Shown here: positions 57,080-64,000 of the stretch, piece after piece
Layout of the letters: each line of letters begins with the position of its first letter
How positions within the stretch are numbered: position 1 is the stretch's first letter
Assembly: GCA_021234155.1 (NCBI GenBank)
Contig: JAJEKV010000041.1
Location: 12,784,689 to 12,848,688, forward strand
Direction: 5' to 3'
From: Isoetes taiwanensis
Lineage: Eukaryota; Streptophyta; Lycopodiopsida; Isoetales; Isoetaceae
DNA: 64,000 nucleotides
Notes under the pieces: generated by a model
The model's database searches: none
What the model saw: the letters and a program-made list of their open reading frames with translations, nothing else
What the model was told of the DNA's origin: nothing
Position numbers and translations under genes: made by a program

Positions 57080-57900
57080 ACATAAGATTTTGCTATATTC
57101 GTAACTTAAGCATAGTGCATGAAACATGAATTGTTTAGTTTACCCGCAGTTTACTTCTTGCTTTCTTGATACTACCCATATCCGCATTGACACAATTGGG
57201 ATCATAAGCAAATAAGAATGTAAACACTTGATTGAGAATCAAGGGAGATGTAGAGTAGATAGAAGCAAAGTCTCAAGAAAAACAATTAGATGCAAATCAA
57301 AAGCAGAACAAATGTTAATTACATGCAAGTAGGTTTTACTACGAGCAAACTTTTCTCAATATAATGTAACGACAAAATAGAAGTACATTAGTGTGCATAG
57401 CTCCAAATACTAAATTCAAATGCATTTCGAACATATGTAAAATGTAAAGAACAAAATATTTTATCAATACACCCTATCAAATACATCATTCAAAGATTGA
57501 ATGTAAAGGAAAGTCAAATACTAAATTCATATGCATTTTAAGATCACATGTAAATGCAAAGTACAATCATATGCAATACACCCTATTAATACACCCTCAG
57601 AAAGGAATTCCAGAAAAAGCACTTCGTGGCACATGTAAATGTAAAGAATGTATAAAATACATTTTCTCTTTACAAGAAAGACAAAACCATGCCAAATCAA
57701 ATGCTAATACAGCTTATGTACATGATGGAAACTAACTACATCTAAGTACACTCAAACTAATTATGTAATGAAAATAGAAATAGATGTACCTTCGTATGGG
57801 ATTCCTAGCGATTGCAGCAGTCCTCTGACCATGAACAATCATATACACATGTATTCGCCGTTGAAACCCTGAATACAAGACAAAATAGACAATACGTATG
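57080..57900. other. Intergenic, no gene seen
   Basis: AT-rich with repeated ATGTAAATGTAAAG and ATACACCCTATCAA words around 57470-57650. No coding signal. Confidence 0.4.
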
Positions 57901-57929
57901 ACCACAAAGTGGAGATATTACCATGGTCG

Positions 57930-59024
57930 AAATCAAGACAATCATTGCAAATTACGCAAGTATTGGTAATATGTGAGGATGAAGCTTTCGGCCTTGTCAT
58001 GAGTATGGGAGCGGGCTACAGGCCTATCGGGTCCGATCTTTCCAAATGCTTAGTCATCTCCTTTATTCTATTCTCACAGTTGGAATTAACTTCCATATCC
58101 TTGCTGATTTTTTCAATGGCGTTTCTAATTCTTGCAAATCAGCCTTTAAAACAATCAATGGGAATCATTAGAGCATCTAAGTCAGCAATATAACTTGATT
58201 TCTCCTCCTCTAAATGGGATGCCAAAGTCATTTGCACATCGGTTGGCTTTCCGCTTGCTTTTAAACTCCCGCCATAATGATGAACGCTTGCCACATATTT
58301 TTGCATCTTTATTCTGCGAAGTCTTGTCAAGAAGCTCTTATCACTCTCATGCCTCAACAATTCAATTTCCATTGTTTTCCTTTTCTCTTTTTTAAAGTCT
58401 CAGATTTCATCAAGCATGGAGGAAGAATCTAATGCTCTTCTTTTCCTCCACCTTTTCATCATTTCCAACTGCTGCCCCAATTCTACCCGAGGCATACATT
58501 TAATAGCTTTAACATTGGAAGACTTTCAGAGCTAATTACACAGTCGGGTTTCTTTTTGAGAGCCTTTTGAATGAAGACTTGCACTTGCTTTCACCTCATC
58601 CCAATCAATGCTTACTCCTTTGTAATGAAGTGCATATGCTTTCGGGCAAAATACAATGGAATGTGATGATTTGCAATGTCCTTCCTACAAAAAACGGTTC
58701 ATACACGTAAAAAACTCGCCATCCAAATAGGCTTAATCTCGCACTCTTGATAACCCCCTAACAAATAGGGCTTCGGAACCCCAAACATCCCGCACTATTT
58801 GCACTAGCCCTCGAAACATGCTATCAAAATTGTTGCTCCTAAGCCGCCTGATGCTTACCTTTGTCAAACTCGGGCAAGACCTCCCGATCTAAAGAAGACC
58901 CACTCTTGAGTTTTTTGCTGGCAGTTCTAGTGGGAGACATTGGCATGGGCTTTATAGGTTTGTTGCGAGGAGATTTCCTTGAGATGTATTTGTTCCAAGT
59001 CGCTTCATCATGTTCTCGCTCCAT
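57930..59024 (-). pseudogene. Coiled-coil protein gene fragments, minus strand
   Basis: Minus-strand blocks: MEREHDEATWNKYISRKSPR and SPTRTASKKLKSGSSLDREV (59024-58860); KDIANHHIPLYFARKHMHF (about 58690-58620); MEIELLRHESDKSFLTRLRR to MTLASHLEEEKSSYIADLDA (58372-58139); and RIRNAIEKISKDMEVNSNCE with RIKEMTKHLERSDPI (58140-58010). The composition is charged and helical, compatible with a coiled coil. Frames change between blocks. A related block may lie at 36.4 kb. Just downstream on this strand is the Ulp1-like remnant, so both may be parts of one transposon-borne gene; that is inference. Confidence 0.35.
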
Positions 59025-59284
59025 GTTGCTTCAGCTCTCTCAAAATGCAAGCTTTTGGCTATGGAGGTCCCGATCTTGGCTATGGAGGTTCGAATATGGA
59101 TGTCAAGCTTTCGGCTATGGAGGTTCGAGAGAGGGAGGGAGGTTGAAATGTAGAGCGGAGGAGAGTTCAAAATTATTTGCCATATTAATGATTCATTCCA
59201 AGAATAATAATTTGGGGGGAGGGATTTTACATTTTGAATTTGTAAATGTAAAATATCGGCACTTTTTTTGCCCATCCTTTCATG
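59025..59284. other. Short repeats before copy C
   Basis: CTATGGAGGT(C/T)CGA occurs three times at 59060-59130. No other feature. Confidence 0.45.
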
Positions 59285-60767
59285 CTTCTACCCGGATGGG
59301 TGGAAGCAATCAAGGACCAACAGGCTCTCAAATAAAACGTTGTCTTCTTCAAGGACCACAACTGGCAAAGGGACGGTCGAGATCACAACGAGCCCTTTCA
59401 ACCTAAGATACTATTTCGGGAGACACCTCAACATGTAAAGAGGATCCTAGAGCACGGGTAACCTCTGCCGGTGTAACAAGGCAATTGCGAATAGTGAAAA
59501 AATTTGGAGTTGTTGACGTTGTTGAGCTGCTAGGGCTGGGACAATAATTACTCTGTGGCGCGCGAGGCCTTTTCCCCAGGCCCCCCCGCCCCTCTGGGAC
59601 ACAGCGGTGTCCTAGGTCGGGCCACTTCTAGGGAAACTCGTCCGACGTGCTTGATCCATGTTCACGGCTGTGCCTGATACGTTAATCCAAGAAAACACGT
59701 TAGTTTATCTCAGAAACCTACAAGTTAAACTGAATGAGACAACAGGTTTTGAGCTTACTCTACTCGGCCGAGAGCTGATTAAGAATACTTCGGCTCTCTA
59801 CAACGACAACGAACTCCAAATTTAAAGGCCAAAGGAAATGATGGTCCGGGCGCCTGGACAAACTAGATTTCAAAAAGCACTAAAGGTCAATTCTTCCAAT
59901 TTGCAGGGAGAGAGAGACGGTCCGAAAGCAAAATTTAGGGGCTTAATCGATTGAAGAATTAGGAAGGGTTTATGGATCACGAATCGGAAATTGGGCCGGG
60001 TGGGCCAATTTGGGGATGATCCGTTACCCTAGGCACGGTAGCCGGCAAACCATGAGGACGTAGGGGCCTCCGCATGGCAAAAAAACGGAAGGCGTGAGGG
60101 CCTTCATTGATGCACGGTCCCCGATTGTGGGAGACCGGCGACGTACGACACGTAAGTGCCGGTCACGGCTAGCACACTTCGACGCCATCGCCCGAGTCCA
60201 TAAGGCCGGGTACCAATGGCGTGTCTGGGGTATACATGAATGGGGCTATCGAAATAACGATGGGGAACCTAGACCCCCTCCTCCCCACACGACGCTTATA
60301 ACTTATTAACCTTAGAGAATGGAAAGCGATTTTGTTCTACAATGTTGTAGATAAGTTCATTAGGTAGCAAAACACCGCCAAATGTGCAGCACACAAGAAA
60401 TGTACTGAGTTATAAGGATTTGCCTCTTAAGTGCACGAAACATGGCAACCATACCCTAGAACAGGCTATCTTCTGCCCCTCGGTTCACACCCGGTTCACA
60501 TGGCTTTTCTCGGGGAAGTCGCCCATAATCAATCTCATAGGTCTTTTTTAGCGTGGCTACGAACTCAAACTAGAAACTACTAAATCCTTTCGGAGAAATG
60601 GACATAGAGAATTATGCACGGGGACAAAATGAATCCAGGCGCACCATGGATTTGGATTAGCACCATATACACGGCATAGTATAGGACAGGTGATATCTCA
60701 TGTATGGTATCTTGCACACTTTTGACAATTGTTGAATTGCCAAATTAGTCAAGCATACCGCGAAGCT

Positions 60768-62051
60768 ATGGAACCCCTCACGTACTTCTGTTCCCCTTCC
60801 CACTCCGTAACAGATCCTCTGTCACATGATGGCAAGGCTGTGGCAGGTTGCAAAGGTGTCGATGGCGTGTTACAGATCACAGAGACCATGATGCAAATGC
60901 GTGCTCCATTTGAAGAGATGCTAGAGTCTATAATGAAAGGTGATGCCCCTGTTTCAGTATGTTGTCTCCGATTTGCTTGTGGTCCGGATGCGTCTTGTGG
61001 CGAGATAAATTCAAGCTTCCAAATGCCAAGTTCGCGGCGGGCTCTCGCAGCAGCTCTGCTCTTTAATTGGCGCCTTCCCCAAATCTCTAAGCATGTCCAT
61101 CCGCCTATAACCGCTGGTAATCGTGATTTCTTCCTTGTTTTTCTTTTTCCAGCTTATCAAGTTTAACTTTATTGTTGTTTTGTTCCCATTGTAGACGATA
61201 TGAGCGTGAATGAAATCCCCAAACATACAAAAGGCATTCTTCCACTTCTCCTAGAGGACATTCCTTATACTTTCCATGGTCCACCTCCCTTCCCATCTTA
61301 CTTTGAGGAAATTTACACAATTACCTTTGGAAGCCTTTAAATCGACCGGTTTTTGTGATTCCGCATGTAAGTGAATAACCCGTTTCCAATTGGTCCTCTA
61401 TTAGCAACTCAAGATACACCATCAATGTATGAAGAAGAAGCAAGGGAATGCTTAGATCAAGTTAGAAGACAAAGCTGATTATTCGTTTCTTTATGTGGCA
61501 TTTGGAAATATTCGCGTAAACTGTCCGAGCGAGAAGTTGATAAATTAGCAAAAGAGCTAGAATTGAGCAAACAACCGCTTATATGGGCATTAGGACCAAA
61601 TATAACCAAGTTATTGCCACAAAAAACTAGGGAAAAAAATTAAGGGAGCGGGAATGGTGGTAGAGTGGGCTCCCAAGGCCAGTGTTAAAGCACAGACTAT
61701 AGGGGGCTTTTAACACACCGTGGATGGAACTCGCTTTTAAGGTATAGGTGCGGGGGTTCCAATGTTGGGATGGCCCTTTTGTATGACCAAAATTTAAATT
61801 GGAAATACATGGTGGATGAATGGGGTATAGGGATCAAGGTTGGAATGGGAAATGAGAGAGTTGAGGTGGGGGAAAATACTGCACGGGATCTTGAAAATTG
61901 TTAGTGGAGGAGGAAGGAAAGCAAATGAGAGAGAGAGCCCTAGCACTCAAGAAGGCTGCCTTTGTGTAGAGCTAATGGATCTTCCTTGGACCATCTCCCT
62001 AATGTGTTTGTTAAGACCCATGGAAAAGCTCTCAAGTCTACCTGATCCATA
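60768..62051 (+). pseudogene. UDP-glycosyltransferase pseudogene C
   Basis: Plus-strand counterpart of UGT copies A and B. The ATG at 60768 opens MEPLTYFCSPSHSVTDPL, a scrambled N-terminus. The same frame continues open with MMQMRAPFEEMLESIMKGDA. Later blocks in other frames include GILPLLLEDIPYTFHG, LELSKQPLIWALGPNITKLL, VVEWAPK, and KYMVDEWGIGIKVGMGNERV. The PSPG box is disrupted and the frame broken at many points. Confidence 0.78.
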
Positions 62052-63000
62052 ACCTTTCTTGGTCTCTAGAATGCTTTAGACTAGAATGATCTGAACACCT
62101 TCAACCTTATAAGAACACAAATATGGTGTCTAGAATGCTTTAGACTAGACGATTTCTATAAATCTATTAGATTTATTGGCATTGTCAATACACCAATTCC
62201 CGAATCTCTTCTCTGTTCTTTGTGTCCTCTAATAGGAAATTCAGATAAATGTTTACTTATTACCAAATGTTTTGCATTTCTTCACGAGCTTTCCTGTTCA
62301 CTGTGTCACTAAGATTGCAGGTGCAAATTTATGCCCAGAATATATTTTCAATGCAACTCCTGCCAACAAATACCAAAGGAGTAATACTTTGTTGAGGAGA
62401 ACTTACTAAATGTCCAAGAGGCACGTTGATCCGGAGCCAAAAAAAAAAGCTTGCTCATATCCAATGCGATGCTCCTTTCAGCAATCATTCTTTCCGAAGC
62501 TAACTCGACCAATGAAGACGTGTTAATTGCCCACATGTCTCGATGTTCTTTTCCAATCCCTGTATATAGTCTAAAAGAACAAGACATATGGACGTATTAA
62601 ACTTCAATTACATTAGTTACAAACAAATGCCTGATCACAACTAGTTCGCCACTCGACAATTTCATTGCCAACAAGATTATAACGAAAAGAAGAGGACTAT
62701 AGAAGGAAAGGTCTTCACATTGATTTTAAAGAATCATAAAGATCGCTAGCAATCTAACATCCCAAAACTGAGCAGCTTCTTTAATATACAGATCTATACA
62801 CCTTATTTCGTTATTGCAATTCCACATTCTGTTTAAGTCTTTACCATCACTTTACATCACCTAAACCACCTGGTGATTCTGTCCTGTCGTCCAAAGAATG
62901 ACATGGATGTCTTCATTGTTGCAAGTTATGCACCTGAGTCTAGATACTGACTATCTTGAAAGTAGTCATCTTTATCTGCTGCATCATTTACATCACATTA

Positions 63001-63042
63001 CCATCCATCCATCCATCCATCCATCCATCCATCTATCTATAT
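63001..63042 (-). repeat. (CATC)n microsatellite, short allele of copy C
   Basis: About 42 bases of CATCCATC then CTATCTAT, at the position equivalent to the 139-base array in copy B. Confidence 0.93.
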
Positions 63043-63659
63043 ACTTCATGGATGTTCAATCTCAATTGCATTTCACTGTTGCGTCTTTTATCCTATCGGT
63101 ACAAATTCATTCTCTTTCATCAACTTTGACTTGATTCTTGATCTTGATGTCATTGAGTTCTCTTTGCTCATCAAACATGTCTACAGGAGTAAGCTTAGCT
63201 TCCCATTCTTGAACATGGTGGATGTAGCCTCCTACTTAATTTTTTGGGGCCGCTCCGACTATTTTAGCTTCTACCTTCCCAACTGTTCTTTGCTTCTTGC
63301 AATTCTTTCTCACATACCTTAAATAAATAACCTCCTCATGTTTGTTTTGTGCCTCCTTCTTTGGACTTACTATTGCAAGATTTGCGGCCACAGTGAACGT
63401 TGCTCTTTTCCAGCTCTTATATATTTGGAGAAGTGAGTTGGCAGTTTTGGTACTGGCAGATTGAGGCATACCTGCACCTACTATACCAAGTTACAATACT
63501 GCTGTGACGTGAAAATGTAAATGACCCCACTGCACAGACTTCCTTGCATAATGAAAAAAGGTGGAAGAGAAAAGGATTATCGGAGATGGCAACATCAGGC
63601 ATCTGCTGGTAATGAACTTTGAAACAAAGATAACATATGGAATCTCATCCTCTGATTTC

Positions 63660-63831
63660 TGATAAATTACAGAAAGTGGAGGAAACGAATTGATCTGGCT
63701 GGAAAAGCCTCAGCCGTGGCTCACATATATATAAGAACAAAACTGAATAGGTATGTGTCGATTCATGTGGATTGCCCTGCTGGCAGATCCACGTCATTGA
63801 TCCAGGATGCTTGATCATCCTTTCTTCAACA
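63660..63831 (-). repeat. TRIM LTR in copy C
   Basis: A 172-base LTR on the minus strand, equivalent to 38973-39134, but keeping the canonical TTTATCA end and the CTGGATC and TGCCAGCAGG segments lost in B. The target-site copy ATTTC is at 63655-63659. The polypurine tract (AAGGGGGAG on the minus strand) and part of the interior follow to the window edge. Confidence 0.92.
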
Positions 63832-64000
63832 CTCCCCCTTGATCAGCATCGGATCAAGCATCTAAGGAGTCTTCAATCTGCTCCCCTTAATCTGCAATTC
63901 CTTCTGAACTGCATTGTGTTTGCTCCAGACTTATTTTCCTGAGCAACAAGCCCAATCTTCCAGAGCTTCTTCTGATTCATATGAATTAGGATTTCCAAGG

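Larger units (their letters stand above)
59285..64000 (-). repeat. Segmental duplication, copy C (inverted copy of B)
   Basis: The reverse complement of about 38801-43770; it continues beyond the window. It includes glycosyltransferase pseudogene C, the shortened microsatellite and one TRIM LTR. Several internal stretches differ from B by local GC-rich scrambles and indels. Confidence 0.88.

Overview
This is land-plant nuclear DNA. The evidence is one spliced gene with GT-AG introns and a plastid-type N-terminus, plant LTR retrotransposons with initiator-Met tRNA primer sites, plant family 1 glycosyltransferase remnants, and many simple repeats. The species cannot be read from the sequence. 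The only gene I judge intact is the anthranilate synthase beta subunit (ASB, tryptophan pathway) at 571-1810. Almost everything else is repeat-derived or broken, so this is a gene-poor, duplication-rich interval.

Layout. 0-9 kb: the intact ASB gene, a broken TH2-like HAD phosphatase on the minus strand (3.7-4.6 kb), copy A of a segmental duplication carrying a glycosyltransferase pseudogene (5.1-8.2 kb), and a second, truncated ASB copy fused to its right edge (8.2-9.2 kb). 9.85-23.0 kb: one degenerate Ty3/gypsy chromovirus with two 1.6-kb LTRs, an unusually long leader, and recognisable gag, protease, RT, RNase H, integrase and chromodomain. 23-32 kb: a broken gene of an uncharacterised transposase-like family (locus I) with a minisatellite inside it, a companion-gene remnant, and repeat fields. 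32-38 kb: minus-strand remnants with an Ulp1-like (C48) signature, hairpin repeats and short tandem arrays. 38.3-39.1 kb: a complete miniature LTR element (TRIM) with target-site duplication. 38.8-43.8 kb: copy B of the segmental duplication. 44.9-45.3 kb: a third ASB fragment, cut by an LTR. 45.8-49.1 kb: locus II of the uncharacterised family, split by a gypsy-related solo-LTR-like block. 49-59 kb: another copy of the companion gene on the minus strand, a GTG-rich array, a second Ulp1-like pseudogene and coiled-coil gene fragments. 59.3-64 kb: copy C, an inverted copy of B that includes its TRIM LTR and runs off the window.

How things fit together. The ASB and glycosyltransferase pieces were duplicated as a neighbourhood (direct A and B, inverted C). 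The TRIM was already in place before B and C separated. The most interesting material is the pair of loci (23.2-26.5 kb and 45.8-49.1 kb) encoding an RNase H-like/DDE-type candidate with D-[FL]-S-E-N-Y, SDG...QFKS and HGKG.HDG motifs. Each has a copy of the same second gene within about 2.5 kb, and Ulp1-like remnants lie in the wider region. Both copies here are broken. Frameshifts are frequent outside ASB, and part of them could be assembly error.
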